A stretch of 64,000 nucleotides of DNA from Colwellia sp. 20A7 (GCF_009832865.1 NZ_CP047130.1:1302001-1366000); one strand, 5' to 3'. Shown: positions 50,953-63,031, numbered from the stretch's first letter. Translations and numbers: made by a program. The notes: generated by a model not told the origin, from the letters alone.

Positions 50953-50988
50953 AAATTAGATTACGTTGATGCGTCTGTAATCTAATTT
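50953..50988 (-). terminator. Terminator for gdhA
   Basis: 12-bp stem AAATTAGATTAC / GTAATCTAATTT with 12-nt loop; on the minus strand TTTTATAA follows. 22 bp beyond the gdhA stop codon. Confidence 0.85.
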
Positions 50989-51010
50989 ATATAAAGTCAG
51001 TTACCGTTAA

Positions 51011-52699
<1,689 letters not shown>

Positions 52700-53101
52700 C
52701 TACCCACCAATAAATTTAACTTTATAACCATTTTTTTCTAAGAGTTCTTTTATTAACTCTCTTTTATCGCCCTGAACTTCAATTGTTTCATCGACAACAC
52801 TACCACCTGTACCACAGCTTTTTTTTAGTTTACTAGCGAGAGATTTTAACTCTGTGCTATTTAATCCTAAGCCACTAATAACAATTACACCTTTACCTTT
52901 TCGGCCTTTGGTTTCTCTACGTACGTGTGCAAAGCCATCACTTGGCACTACATTGACGCTTTGTTTTTTAGCTTTTATACGTCCAGTGTTGGTGGAGTAT
53001 ACTAATGATTCATCAGTATTTGATTGATCATTATCTATATTGACAGGTGCTTTACCAAAAGCTGAAGCAAGGTCTGCAAGGCTTGAAAGTTTTTCTTTCA
53101 T
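52700..53101 (-). CDS. yciH: SUI1/YciH-type translation factor
   Basis: 133 residues. Extra N-terminal region (about 1-50) then the SUI1/eIF1 fold: RRETKGRKGKGVIVISGL and LKKSCGTGGSV, ENGYKVKFIGG. Ends GYKVKFIGG. Thought to monitor initiation; the E. coli YciH is similar. Confidence 0.9.
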   Translation of the reverse strand: MKEKLSSLADLASAFGKAPVNIDNDQSNTDESLVYSTNTGRIKAKKQSVNVVPSDGFAHVRRETKGRKGKGVIVISGLGLNSTELKSLASKLKKSCGTGGSVVDETIEVQGDKRELIKELLEKNGYKVKFIGG

Positions 53102-53200
53102 TGTAATAAATACCTAGTTAGTTGATATCAAATTGATAAGAGTAGTAAATCGACTGATTTTAAATTTAATCAAGCTTATATTAATTGAAAATATTAGATG

Positions 53201-53228
53201 AAAAAAAACCACTACTATGAGTGGTTTT
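53201..53228 (-). terminator. Terminator for etfBA
   Basis: AAAACCACT-actatg-AGTGGTTTT; on the minus strand followed by a run of eight T. 53 bp beyond the etfA stop codon. Confidence 0.9.
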
Positions 53229-53280
53229 ATTATAGCAAGTTAAACCTTAAAGGCAGACTTACTTTTATTTAATATGATCT

Positions 53281-54207
53281 TTATAACTTACTTTCAAGCT
53301 CTGGTAAGGCATCAAATAAATCAGCAACAATACCGTAATCAGCGACTTGGAAAATAGGCGCTTCAGGATCTTTGTTAATCGCTACAATGATCTTTGAATC
53401 TTTCATCCCAGCTAGATGTTGAATAGCACCACTAATACCAACAGCAATATATAGATCAGGAGCAACAATTTTACCTGTTTGACCTACTTGCATGTCGTTA
53501 GGTACAAAACCAGCATCAACAGCTGCACGTGAAGCACCAATTGCTGCGCCAAGTTTATCCGCTATACCGTCAAGTAGTTTGAAGTTATCGCCATTTTGCA
53601 TACCACGACCACCAGATATTACAATGCTAGCAGCACCTAAGTCTGGACGTTCAGATTTAGTTAGCTCATCACTTACATGGCTTGAATTACCTGCGTCAGT
53701 CACTGTATCAATAGCAACAACTTCAGCGTTACCGTCTGTAGCTACAGCATCGAAACCTGTAGAGCGTACTGTGATAACTTTTTTGCTGTCTAAGCTTTGC
53801 ACTGTAGCAATAGCATTGCCTGCATAAATTGGACGAACAAACGTATCACTACTTTCTACTGCAATGATGTCTGAAATTTGTGTTACATCTAATAATGCAG
53901 CAACACGTGGCATAAAGTTTTTGCCTGTCGTTAGCGCAGTAGCAACAATATGTTCATAGTCAGCTGCCAATTCAGTCACTAGTAAGCTTATATTTTCTGC
54001 TAATTGGTGTTCATAAGCGGCATTATCAGCAGCTAAAACTTTACTTACATCATTAACTTTAGCTGCAGCGTCAACAACGCTTTGGCAATTATAACCAGCA
54101 ACTAATAAAGTAATATCACCACCAATAGCTTGTGCTGCGGCAACCGTTTTAAGTGTTTCAGCCTTTAATGTGCTGTTATCGTGTTCGGCAAATACTAAAA
54201 TACTCAT
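53281..54207 (-). CDS. etfA: Electron transfer flavoprotein, alpha subunit
   Basis: 308 residues. C-terminal FAD domain [32 protein letters not shown], and [16 protein letters not shown] are the family's marks. With EtfB it accepts electrons from acyl-CoA dehydrogenases. It overlaps etfB by 4 bp (ATGA). Confidence 0.95.
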   Translation of the reverse strand: MSILVFAEHDNSTLKAETLKTVAAAQAIGGDITLLVAGYNCQSVVDAAAKVNDVSKVLAADNAAYEHQLAENISLLVTELAADYEHIVATALTTGKNFMPRVAALLDVTQISDIIAVESSDTFVRPIYAGNAIATVQSLDSKKVITVRSTGFDAVATDGNAEVVAIDTVTDAGNSSHVSDELTKSERPDLGAASIVISGGRGMQNGDNFKLLDGIADKLGAAIGASRAAVDAGFVPNDMQVGQTGKIVAPDLYIAVGISGAIQHLAGMKDSKIIVAINKDPEAPIFQVADYGIVADLFDALPELESKL

Positions 54208-54956
54208 GAGATCACCTTGGCTTCATTTTTTAATTTATCTACTAATTCATCAATTGTTTCAACAATAATACCTGCTTGACGCTCTGCTGGTGGTGTTACT
54301 TTTAGTAACTTAGTACGTGGCGATAAATCAATGCCAAAATCAGCGGCGCTTTTAACATCTAATGGCTTACGTTTTGCTTTCATTATATTTGGTAACGATG
54401 CATAGCGAGGTTCATTTAAACGTAAATCAGTTGTCACAATAGCAGGCATGCTTAGTGCAAGTGTTTGTAAACCACCATCAACTTCACGAGTAACATTAAC
54501 TTTATCGCCTTCAATTTTTACTTCAGAAGCAAAAGTACCTTGTGGCATACCAGTGAGTGCAGCTAACATTTGACCTGTTTGATTGTTATCACTATCAATT
54601 GCTTGCTTACCTAAGATAACTAATTGAGGTTGCTCTTCTTCAACAATTTTTTGTAGAAGTTTAGCGATATTCAATGAATCTAAACTTTCATCTGTTTCAA
54701 TTTGAATAGCACGGTCTGCGCCTAACGCTAATGCTGTACGCAATTGTTCTTGACAAGATTTATTGCCAACTGAAACAGCGATAACTTCTGTTGCAACACC
54801 AGCTTCTTTCAAACGTACCGCTTCTTCTACCGCTATTTCACAGAAAGGGTTGATTGCCATTTTTACATTAGCAAGATCAACATTGGAATTATCAGGTTTT
54901 ACACGAACCTTGACGTTATAATCAATTACACGTTTTATTGGAACTAATATTTTCAT
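54204..54956 (-). CDS. etfB: Electron transfer flavoprotein, beta subunit
   Basis: 250 residues. [15 protein letters not shown] at the start, [16 protein letters not shown] and [18 protein letters not shown] are the ETF-beta signatures. First gene of the etfBA operon, divergent from ETF-ubiquinone oxidoreductase. Confidence 0.95.
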   Translation of the reverse strand: MKILVPIKRVIDYNVKVRVKPDNSNVDLANVKMAINPFCEIAVEEAVRLKEAGVATEVIAVSVGNKSCQEQLRTALALGADRAIQIETDESLDSLNIAKLLQKIVEEEQPQLVILGKQAIDSDNNQTGQMLAALTGMPQGTFASEVKIEGDKVNVTREVDGGLQTLALSMPAIVTTDLRLNEPRYASLPNIMKAKRKPLDVKSAADFGIDLSPRTKLLKVTPPAERQAGIIVETIDELVDKLKNEAKVIS

Positions 54957-55008
54957 CGTTGCCTCTGGTTTTTTTTATTCAGTATAATAATTAATTCAGT
55001 ATGAAAGC

Positions 55009-55030
55009 TAATTTAGTCAAGACTAAATTA
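55009..55030. promoter_or_regulatory. 10-bp inverted repeat in etfB leader
   Basis: TAATTTAGTC-AA-GACTAAATTA, about 50 bp upstream of the etfB start. May be an operator or a hairpin in the mRNA. Confidence 0.5.
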
Positions 55031-55066
55031 TATCAAAATTATAATTTCTAAAAAGACTACTACCGC

Positions 55067-55082
55067 TTGACGTAAACGTCAA
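55067..55082. promoter_or_regulatory. LiuR-like site between etfB and ETF-QO gene
   Basis: Perfect palindrome TTGACGTAAACGTCAA, which resembles the motif recorded for the MerR-family LiuR regulator of branched-chain amino acid breakdown (recalled, not searched). Confidence 0.55.
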
Positions 55083-55262
55083 CGTAATCTTAGTTAAAAC
55101 TTTCAAAGTAGGATACAATATCTTTAACCTCTGAAGTGATTGTAGTTTCTTTTCAAACAGCTGACCAATTATAGTATAGTAGAAATGGTTAATTTAACTA
55201 CAGTAAAATGGTGTTTTCTAAGAAAATAGCGCCTTGCTTGGTAACTGTTAATAAGATAATAT

Positions 55263-55295
55263 CAAACACCTGTTTTAATATCAAACAACTGTTTG
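55263..55295. promoter_or_regulatory. PsrA-like sites upstream of ETF-QO gene
   Basis: CAAAC-AACT-GTTTG (55282-55295) is a perfect dyad, with a weaker copy CAAAC-ACCT-GTTTT (55263-55276) 19 bp earlier. This fits the motif described for the fatty-acid regulator PsrA. Ends 34 bp before the ATG, so it would overlap the promoter or transcript start. Confidence 0.6.
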
Positions 55296-55329
55296 AATTT
55301 TTATAAATAAAATAATATTGGGAGATACC

Positions 55330-56991
55330 ATGGAACGTGAATCGATGGATTTTGACGTAGTAATTGTTGGCGCAGGCCCAGCTGGTTTGTCTACTGCATG
55401 TCGTTTAATGCAATTAGCGCAAGAAAAGCAACAAGAACTAATGGTGTGTGTAGTTGAGAAAGGCTCTGAAGTTGGCGCACATATTCTTTCAGGTGCAGTG
55501 TTTGAACCAAAAGCTTTAAATGAATTATTTCCTGATTGGCAAGAGAAAGGTGCCCCTTTAACTACTAAAGTTACTGGCGATGATATTTATTTATTAAATA
55601 GTGACAATAATGGTATCAAATTACCCGGTTTTTCAGTGCCTAAAACAATGCACAATGATGGTAATTATATTGTTAGTATGGGGAATGTTTGCCGTTGGTT
55701 AGCTGAACAAGCTGAACAATTGGGCGTAGAAATATTTCCTGGTTTCCCAGCTCAAAGTGTTATTTATAATGACGACGGTAGTGTTGGCGGTATTATTACA
55801 GGCGATATGGGCTTAGACGCTCAAGGAAATGAAAAAGATTCGTTTACGCCTGGGATGGAGCTTCGTGCAAAATATACGGTTTTTGCTGAAGGTTGTCGCG
55901 GACACTTAGGAAAAGAATTAATCGCTAAATTTGGATTAGATGCCGACGTTTCTCCTCAACATTATGGTTTAGGGTTTAAAGAAATTTGGGATATTGATCC
56001 TGAAAAACATCAAGAAGGTTTAGTTGTTCATACTGCTGGCTGGCCATTAGACAAAGATACCACGGGTGGTGGTTATTTATATCATGCAGAGAACAATCAA
56101 GTTTTTGTTGGATTAATTGTTGATTTAAATTATAGCAATCCTCACTTAAGCCCATTTGATGAATTTCAACGTTATAAACATCATCCTAAAATTAGCCAGT
56201 ACCTTGAGGGCGGCAAACGTGTTTCTTATGGTGCACGTGCGATGGCCAAAGGTGGGTTCAATTCTTTACCTAAAATGACTATGCCTGGTGCTCTGTTAGT
56301 GGGCTGTGATGCTGGCACAATTAACTTTGCTAAAATCAAAGGTAATCATACTGCGATGAAATCGGGTATGTTAGCGGCAGAAGCAATTATAGAAACGCTT
56401 ATTGTTAATGACACTGTGAGTGAAGAAGGTAAGCAAGATATAACCTTATATACAGATAAATTTAAAGATTCTTGGTTATATGAAGAGTTATATAACACGC
56501 GCAATTTTGGTCCTGCAATGCACAAGTTTGGTACTATGCTAGGTGGCGTTTATAACACAATAGATCAAAATATATTTGGCGGTAAGCTACCATTTAACTT
56601 TAAAGATGACAGTCTAGATTACGATCAACTTAAACTCGCGTCTGACGTTGTCGTTATTAATTATCCCAAACCAGACAATAAATTAAGCTTTGATAAACTT
56701 TCATCGGTATTCTTATCAAATACCAATCATGAAGAAGAGCAACCTTGTCACTTAAAACTTGCTGATAGTAGTATTCCAATTGCCGTTAATTTAGTTAAGT
56801 ACAATGAACCTGCGCAGCGTTATTGTCCTGCAGGGGTTTATGAGGTAGAAAAAACGGAGGAGGGTAATAAGTTTGTTATTAATGCCCAAAACTGTATTCA
56901 TTGTAAAACTTGTGATATTAAAGATCCAAGTCAAAATATTACTTGGGTAACACCAGAAGGCACTGGTGGACCAAATTATCCTAATATGTAG
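55330..56991 (+). CDS. Electron transfer flavoprotein-ubiquinone oxidoreductase
   Basis: 553 residues from ATG 55330 (RBS GGGAGAT just before; the TTG at 55318 is upstream of it). VIVGAGPAGLSTACRL FAD loop at the N-terminus, VGAHILSGAVFEP, and the C-terminal 4Fe-4S motif CIHCKTCDIKDP. Moves electrons from ETF into the quinone pool at the membrane. Divergent from etfBA, so it shares regulatory sites. Confidence 0.95.
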   Translation: MERESMDFDVVIVGAGPAGLSTACRLMQLAQEKQQELMVCVVEKGSEVGAHILSGAVFEPKALNELFPDWQEKGAPLTTKVTGDDIYLLNSDNNGIKLPGFSVPKTMHNDGNYIVSMGNVCRWLAEQAEQLGVEIFPGFPAQSVIYNDDGSVGGIITGDMGLDAQGNEKDSFTPGMELRAKYTVFAEGCRGHLGKELIAKFGLDADVSPQHYGLGFKEIWDIDPEKHQEGLVVHTAGWPLDKDTTGGGYLYHAENNQVFVGLIVDLNYSNPHLSPFDEFQRYKHHPKISQYLEGGKRVSYGARAMAKGGFNSLPKMTMPGALLVGCDAGTINFAKIKGNHTAMKSGMLAAEAIIETLIVNDTVSEEGKQDITLYTDKFKDSWLYEELYNTRNFGPAMHKFGTMLGGVYNTIDQNIFGGKLPFNFKDDSLDYDQLKLASDVVVINYPKPDNKLSFDKLSSVFLSNTNHEEEQPCHLKLADSSIPIAVNLVKYNEPAQRYCPAGVYEVEKTEEGNKFVINAQNCIHCKTCDIKDPSQNITWVTPEGTGGPNYPNM

Positions 56992-57013
56992 GGTCATATA
57001 AATTATAGATAAT

Positions 57014-57044
57014 AAAAAAGTTGCGATAAAGTTCGCAACTTTTT
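57014..57044. terminator. Bidirectional terminator between ETF-QO and yggN
   Basis: AAAAAGTTGCG / CGCAACTTTTT stem, loop of 8 nt, with A and T runs so it can serve both converging genes. Confidence 0.88.
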
Positions 57045-57059
57045 ACTTCTAGCTTAACG

Positions 57060-57842
57060 CTAGTTTATTTCTATTAAATTGAAGTCTTGAAGAGGTTTAA
57101 TTGATTGATGAATCTTTTTCTCTATTTTAGCTAACTCGGTTAGCTTAAAACAAAATTGTTCAGCTTTGTTCTTTAAAGCGGTAGCACTTGCACTTATTTC
57201 TAACTCTAAATCTTTCCCCATAGTTTCCATTCTATTGTCAAACGTAGAAAGACGTTGCTCACTGCCATTATCCTCAGAATTATCACTTATCATGGCTTCA
57301 CCTACAGCTAACAATATTGTGCCAATAGAGTCAGATATTATTTCCTCTATTTCTTGTTCAAATTCACCAGTGAAAATGTCATCAAAATCAGCAAAATCTT
57401 GTGGCGCTATATAAAAGTTATTAGCACTTTGATTAAAGCGTGTGCGAACTCTCCATTTTAGCTCATCAAATCTTGCTTGAATCTTTTGTTGGGAAGCGCT
57501 ATTTTCCCCAGTTAAGCTACCAATAGCTTTATTCACTGCCTTTAAACCAATATCAACACCTTCTATCGCAATAGAAACTATTTCTGGCACTTGAGCACGT
57601 ATTCCAAGAGAAAACTTTTGAATGAGTTGTTGTTGCTCATGTGTAAGCCCTATTTCATGGCCTTCGACAAATAGTTGGCTTTCGCCATTAATTTGAACAA
57701 TGGTTCTGCTATGGTCAATCATACGAATATGGTTAGGATCAATGATTACGCCATAATTGAAATTTACAGAACACTGCTTAGCGAAGGCATTAAAATTGAA
57801 CAAGCAGGTGAATATCACCAAAGTAAATAGTTTAGTCATCAT
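57060..57842 (-). CDS. yggN: YggN/DUF2884 family exported protein
   Basis: 260 residues: signal peptide (about 1-21, NAFA cleavage), then the DUF2884 pattern NFNYGVIIDPNHIRM and LFVEGHEIGLTHEQQ. Function unknown. 3 bp after the FapA-type gene, so they are co-transcribed. Confidence 0.85.
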   Translation of the reverse strand: MMTKLFTLVIFTCLFNFNAFAKQCSVNFNYGVIIDPNHIRMIDHSRTIVQINGESQLFVEGHEIGLTHEQQQLIQKFSLGIRAQVPEIVSIAIEGVDIGLKAVNKAIGSLTGENSASQQKIQARFDELKWRVRTRFNQSANNFYIAPQDFADFDDIFTGEFEQEIEEIISDSIGTILLAVGEAMISDNSEDNGSEQRLSTFDNRMETMGKDLELEISASATALKNKAEQFCFKLTELAKIEKKIHQSIKPLQDFNLIEIN

Positions 57843-57845
57843 ATT

Positions 57846-59534
57846 TTAGGAATTAACAATGGGATTTATATGAATTTTTCGATCTTTGTAAGTCATTTTA
57901 CTGGGACCATATTCTTTGCGAGTTCTATCGTTTATATTACCCAAAATAAATTGCACGCCATTGTATAGCTTATCTGTTGCTTCAATTGAAACACTTTCCA
58001 TATAGGTTTGCATTGTGCTTTCATGGGCCTCTTTTTCAAATAAAACTTCACCCATACGCTTGGCATGAAATTGATATGTTGAAATAACTTTAGATAACAT
58101 CTCAGTATTAGCAGGGCTTTTGGGTAGTTTTTTTAGTTTATCACTGGCTATTTTTAGTTCGGTTGTTTTGTCATTCTCAAACTGTATGCGTGATTCTATG
58201 TCTTGCATTTTATCATTGAGCTTATTAATGATGTTTTCGAAGCTTATAATTGTATTACTTCCCGCTGTAGCACCCACAGATCCAGCGCTAACATGTTTTC
58301 CTGCTTTAATATAACCACCAATGAGTATACCGTTTGAATACTCTTCTGAGCCCACTTTTAAATCGCCATTAACACTAATTAAACTATGAAGTAATTGCTT
58401 TTCAATGCGCATATTTTTACTACAATTAATCTGTGCATATTGGCAATATTTTGCATATAAATTACCTTTGGAATTTACACTGACGCTCATTTTTACATCG
58501 GTAATTTTTGTTGTTTCGACATCGTGTTTATGACCAATAATACCACCAGAGATAGTGACATCACCACCTGATTCAATCATAGCTGACTCAACAAAACCAC
58601 CTACAGTTACATCACCGCTAGCAATGACTTTCATTCCTTCGTTGACATCACCTTCAACAATGACACTCCCGGTAAAGTTGATATTTCCAGACCCTACGGT
58701 AACATTTTTAACCCTGTATACTTCGTCAACTTCCATACCATTAGGAATCATTTTAGGTAATCCTACCCTTTTGGATACAAGTATGTTTTTATTGGTTGAA
58801 CTGATTTCTGTACCATTACCTGAAACTAAAGCTACATCATTTCCTGGTTCTGCTATTAAAGGCGTTGCCGTTACTGTGTAACCATTTTCACCTAAAGTGA
58901 GTGGGATTTTTTCTGCAAGGGGATCACCAACTCTTACACAAATTATGTCACCTAAATCTCGCATATCAACACTTTCATCATCTCTTGTTTTAGGGCGTAA
59001 AATACGAGACTGGGCACTTTCAACAAGTGGGTTTATTACAGCATCTTTACCTTTTATTGCTAGTTTTCCCATTGCTATTTGTAAACTGACTAAGGTTAAT
59101 GGTTTTTCTTTTGCTGCTAATTGCGCAAGCTTCACAAGGTTTTCTTTACTAAATCCTTTTTTGACGCCACTTGCTTGAGCAGCTTCTAAAATAGCTTTTG
59201 CAGATAAATTTTTTCCACCTTGTGATGCTGTTATTTCAGCGCTAGCAGCCATGACATCATGTTCAATTGATACTGATATAGTTGCATCAATACGTTCAAG
59301 CACTTGATAAGTTATTTCTCGACCAAACTTGCCACTTTGTAGTGGCTTTAGTACATCATTTAATTCAGCAATAGAATTTTTAATATTTGCGATATTAGTG
59401 TGTAATCGGGTATATTCTGACTTTTCAATTAGCTCAAAAATAGATGCCTCTGTAATAGCATCACCATCTTTAATTGGTTTTAGTAATAAATCAACATTAT
59501 TTTTGTTATTAACAATTAAACTTAATTGGGTCAT
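57846..59534 (-). CDS. FapA/DUF342 domain protein
   Basis: 562 residues. N-terminal part is mixed; from about 200 onward FLVSKRVGLPKMIPNGMEVD-like repeats and GSGNINFTGSVIVEGDV, VIASGDVTVGGFVESA form the right-handed beta-helix of DUF342 (FapA) proteins. Coiled coil near 420-480. Members have been linked to polar localisation and flagellar assembly in some species. Confidence 0.85.
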   Translation of the reverse strand: MTQLSLIVNNKNNVDLLLKPIKDGDAITEASIFELIEKSEYTRLHTNIANIKNSIAELNDVLKPLQSGKFGREITYQVLERIDATISVSIEHDVMAASAEITASQGGKNLSAKAILEAAQASGVKKGFSKENLVKLAQLAAKEKPLTLVSLQIAMGKLAIKGKDAVINPLVESAQSRILRPKTRDDESVDMRDLGDIICVRVGDPLAEKIPLTLGENGYTVTATPLIAEPGNDVALVSGNGTEISSTNKNILVSKRVGLPKMIPNGMEVDEVYRVKNVTVGSGNINFTGSVIVEGDVNEGMKVIASGDVTVGGFVESAMIESGGDVTISGGIIGHKHDVETTKITDVKMSVSVNSKGNLYAKYCQYAQINCSKNMRIEKQLLHSLISVNGDLKVGSEEYSNGILIGGYIKAGKHVSAGSVGATAGSNTIISFENIINKLNDKMQDIESRIQFENDKTTELKIASDKLKKLPKSPANTEMLSKVISTYQFHAKRMGEVLFEKEAHESTMQTYMESVSIEATDKLYNGVQFILGNINDRTRKEYGPSKMTYKDRKIHINPIVNS

Positions 59535-59640
59535 AAGGAATACTCCGGTTTTATCGTTAAGAAATCAACCTAACCTAATTACCTTAAAGGTTTAGCTAAA
59601 ATGGTTTTTGAATTCATCAGGTAAACCATATCTTGACAAG

Positions 59641-59967
59641 TTACATGCAGCTATCTTGATGAATTTTAATAAAGTTTTTTGTGTCCGTTTTACTGTAATC
59701 AACTTTATATTCTCGTCCATCAAGGGCTTGTATAAATAATAGCGTTTTGACCTCGCTAAATATTTCACTTGATTCAACATGAACTATATCTTGATAAGCT
59801 TTTTTGGCTATAGCACGTTTCTCTGGAATAATTCCTTTATAAATCCCAATACCTCTATGACTAACTATTACAACGGGGTTATCCCCGTTGATAATTAATA
59901 AATCAAACTTTTTTATTTTGTGAATAATGGTATTTCGACCACTGGTAATAAAGTTTTTTTCAGCCAA
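59641..59967 (-). CDS. Hypothetical protein, 108 residues
   Basis: I recognise no family. No signal or membrane segment. Mixed charged and hydrophobic residues, with a basic middle part (EKRAIAKKAYQD). The alternative frame at 59592-59780 overlaps it and looks less protein-like. Lies between the FapA-type gene and cinA, same direction. Confidence 0.5.
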   Translation of the reverse strand: MAEKNFITSGRNTIIHKIKKFDLLIINGDNPVVIVSHRGIGIYKGIIPEKRAIAKKAYQDIVHVESSEIFSEVKTLLFIQALDGREYKVDYSKTDTKNFIKIHQDSCM

Positions 59968-60150
59968 AATTGACTCCTACATATGAAAACAGCATTGTTG
60001 CTTGGCTAGCTATTGCTTAATTAGCTATTTTAAATTAATTTTTTAAACAGTTATCATAATAGCGTAACTGTTTGTTTATCTAAATATATAAATCTAAATA
60101 TATTTTTATCTATATTATTTGTGCATTTATAAAAAATATGAATATATCGT

Positions 60151-61458
60151 TTATTTTCTTTTACGCTCAGTAATATATAAAGGTGTTTCTTGGCTATTAA
60201 TTAACTCTCTTCTAATTAAATCTAAGCCAATAGCTGCAACATACTTTTGGAAGTAATGCCTTGATAGTGGCATTAATAAACAAATCGATTGTAAACTATT
60301 TTTACTGCCCCAAGCTATACATACTGTACCAACTGGCTTTTCGTCACTACCACCTTCAGGTCCAGCAATACCTGATACTGCTATAGCTAAATCGGCTGAT
60401 GATCGTTCTAAAGCACCTTGTGCCATCGCAATAACGACTTCTTCACTTACCGCGCCATGTTCGGCTAACAGTTGTTCAGGTACACCCAATAACTTTGTTT
60501 TCATATTATTACTATAGGTAACAAAACCAGCTTCAAATAATGCAGAAGAGCCAGGTACTTGCGTTATCATGCTAGCAATTAGTCCACCTGTACATGACTC
60601 AGCAGTGGTTATTTTTAGGTTTTGATCAGCAATTTTTGATAATACATGATCAGCTAATGACAATGGCTTAGCATTAATTCGAGCGATTAAATGATCACCT
60701 AAAACTTTTACTAATTTTGCTTCCCATATATGTTTCTGTTTATGAGCTTCCTGACTAGTAGTTGTTAATTTTATCTCTAATAATGGCATACCAGCTCGAA
60801 AACCTAAGTCAATATTATCAGGCCAATCGGGTAGTTGCTCATCAACCATTTTCTGTAAAACTGATTCACCTAAACCAAATACTTGTAAGCGCGTAACATC
60901 TGAAATGAGGTCACTAGGAAGACTCTTTGCTATATCAGGTGCTATTTCTTCTACTAGCATTGTCTTTAATTCATTAGGAACGCCAGGAGTGCAATAAATA
61001 TCACAATGTAAATGATTTACTTTGAAGCCAACTGCGCTACCGTTCTTATTAGGAATAATATCGCAGTCTTTTGGAAGTATCGTTTGCTTTAAGTTCGGCG
61101 CATTTAATGTTGCACCTCGTCGTTTACACCAACGTGTTAAATGGTCTAATGCTTGTGGATGTTCAGCTAATTCAACATTAGTCGCTTTTGCTAAGGCTAA
61201 TGCTGTTAAGTCATCTATTGTTGGACCTAAACCGCCATTAATAATTAAAATGTCACTTTGTTCAGCGAGTAAATTTATTTCATTGACCAATAATGCTAAA
61301 TCATCAGCTATGGTTACTTTTCTAGTTATTTCTAACCCAAGCTCTTTTAATTGCTGCGCGATCATAGCCGAATTGCTGTCAACAATATCGCCAGCCATTA
61401 ATTCATTCCCCGTTAATAACAATTGTACATTTGGTTTCGTCATCGGCTTTAATCTCAT
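60151..61458 (-). CDS. cinA: CinA, NMN amidohydrolase / competence-damage protein
   Basis: 435 residues: N-terminal molybdopterin-like domain (LLTGNELMAGDIVDSN, GGLGPTIDDLT) and C-terminal CinA domain with TAESCTGG and the GPEGG loop. The C-terminal domain deamidates nicotinamide mononucleotide to recycle NAD. Start at 61458 or 61443 (MTKP). Confidence 0.92.
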   Translation of the reverse strand: MRLKPMTKPNVQLLLTGNELMAGDIVDSNSAMIAQQLKELGLEITRKVTIADDLALLVNEINLLAEQSDILIINGGLGPTIDDLTALALAKATNVELAEHPQALDHLTRWCKRRGATLNAPNLKQTILPKDCDIIPNKNGSAVGFKVNHLHCDIYCTPGVPNELKTMLVEEIAPDIAKSLPSDLISDVTRLQVFGLGESVLQKMVDEQLPDWPDNIDLGFRAGMPLLEIKLTTTSQEAHKQKHIWEAKLVKVLGDHLIARINAKPLSLADHVLSKIADQNLKITTAESCTGGLIASMITQVPGSSALFEAGFVTYSNNMKTKLLGVPEQLLAEHGAVSEEVVIAMAQGALERSSADLAIAVSGIAGPEGGSDEKPVGTVCIAWGSKNSLQSICLLMPLSRHYFQKYVAAIGLDLIRRELINSQETPLYITERKRK

Positions 61459-61698
61459 TTATCAATAAAAATTTTATATAATCTAAACCTTTTTAAAACG
61501 AGTTACATCTAAATCTTAAGAATTTCACTCAAATGCATACAATTTATTTAAAACATCAATACATTTGGTATAAAAGAAAATGAAGGTATGTTAAAAATTA
61601 TTTTGTTTGGATAATGTTTAATTTAGGTATATATATTAATTTCGAATTCGTATAATAAGAACGTAGTTTTTGCTTTCCTTTTTAATGAGCAATTTATA

Positions 61699-62091
61699 GT
61701 GAAATATGAAAGAGAGTTATTATGTGGGCGTTGGTTTCGTGAAGAGACGAATACACCAAATGAAAAACTTATAGAGTATGCTCAATTAAATGCTGACGGC
61801 AGTTTTGAGTTTACTTTTATAACCTTGCAAGTCAAAGTTGACGCAGCAGATGAAATTGTTGAGCAAGTAATAGAATTAGGTGATTGGGGCTTAGTAGGCG
61901 ATATTCATTTTACAATAACTAAAGATGAAATTGTTGATGACCTACTTTATGCTGCCGATCTCAATGATGGTAATAATTACCACGCTTATAAAGTATTGCA
62001 GTTAAATCATCACGTTTTTGAATATCAGCATGTTGAGACAAATGAAACTTTTATAATGCGTAAAGTTACTGACAATATTGGTCATTGTTAG
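61699..62091 (+). CDS. Hypothetical protein, 130 residues
   Basis: Begins with a GTG; no family recognised. Acidic with alternate beta pattern (YAQLNADGSFEFTFITLQ, LGDWGLVGDIHFTIT), reminiscent of a small lipocalin-like barrel. No signal. Ends 31 bp before the dapA ATG. Confidence 0.55.
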   Translation: MKYERELLCGRWFREETNTPNEKLIEYAQLNADGSFEFTFITLQVKVDAADEIVEQVIELGDWGLVGDIHFTITKDEIVDDLLYAADLNDGNNYHAYKVLQLNHHVFEYQHVETNETFIMRKVTDNIGHC

Positions 62092-62122
62092 TTTGTCTAT
62101 CAATATAAACGCTAGGAAAATA

Positions 62123-63031
62123 ATGAATAAGTTCAAAGCAGCCAGTTTAATAACTGCAATAAAAACACCTTATACAAGCGAAGGTGAAATTGATTTAACT
62201 ACTTATGACATCCTTGTTAAAAAACAAATAGATGCGGGTGTAGATGGTATTGTAGTTGGCGGTACAACAGGTGAAGGACATTTACTTAGTTGGGAAGAAC
62301 ACTTAATTTTAATTGCCCACAGTGTCCATGAATTTGGTGATAAGCTATTAATTATTGGTAATACGGGCAGTAATAATACGAGTGAAGCGATTAAAGCGAC
62401 CAAACATGGTTTTGCCGCGGGTATGGATGCCACATTGCAAATAAACCCTTACTATGGTCGTACGTCAATTGCCGGTGTGCTTGAGCACTTTACGCATACT
62501 TTAGATATCGGTCCTACATTTATTTATAATGTTGCAGGGCGAACAGGCCAAGATATAACACCAGATATGATTGAAGTTTTAGCGAAACATAAAAACTTTA
62601 TTGGTGTTAAAGAGTGTGGTGGCAACGAACGCATTGCTCAATACGAAAAACAAGGCATTGCTTGTTGGTCTGGCAATGATGATGAATGTCATGATGCACG
62701 ACATCAACATGGTTCACACGGTACTATTTCAGTTGCTTCTAATATTATTCCTGGCTTAATGCGTCAATTGATGGATAAAGAGAACACTGAGTTGAATAGT
62801 CGTTTACAAAGCTTAATAAAGTGGCTTTTCTGTGAGCCTAACCCTATTGCCATTAATACCGCATTAATGATGACAGGAGCCGTCTCTGCTAATTTCCGTT
62901 TACCTTATAAAGCATTAACAAAAGAGCAAAGACAACAAGGCTTAGATTTACTCAGTGCGATTGATGCAAATGATCTGGTAGGTGAGTCTTTATCATTACT
63001 TGACGATGATGCTTTTAAATACTGTATTTAA
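62123..63031 (+). CDS. dapA: 4-Hydroxytetrahydrodipicolinate synthase, plant-type
   Basis: 302 residues from ATG 62123 (RBS AGGAAA). Catalytic Lys in GVKECGG (about residue 167), GGTTGEGHLLSWEEH, NPYYGRTS, YNVAGRTGQD. Segments CWSGNDDECHDARH and FCEPNPIAINTALM are typical of the plant enzyme rather than E. coli DapA. Condenses pyruvate with aspartate semialdehyde for lysine and DAP. A start at 62078 lies inside the previous gene. Confidence 0.9.
   Translation: MNKFKAASLITAIKTPYTSEGEIDLTTYDILVKKQIDAGVDGIVVGGTTGEGHLLSWEEHLILIAHSVHEFGDKLLIIGNTGSNNTSEAIKATKHGFAAGMDATLQINPYYGRTSIAGVLEHFTHTLDIGPTFIYNVAGRTGQDITPDMIEVLAKHKNFIGVKECGGNERIAQYEKQGIACWSGNDDECHDARHQHGSHGTISVASNIIPGLMRQLMDKENTELNSRLQSLIKWLFCEPNPIAINTALMMTGAVSANFRLPYKALTKEQRQQGLDLLSAIDANDLVGESLSLLDDDAFKYCI

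Noticed and set aside
59592..59780. Minus-strand ORF of 62 residues
   Set aside because: Overlaps the better 108-residue frame and has no RBS or recognisable pattern.
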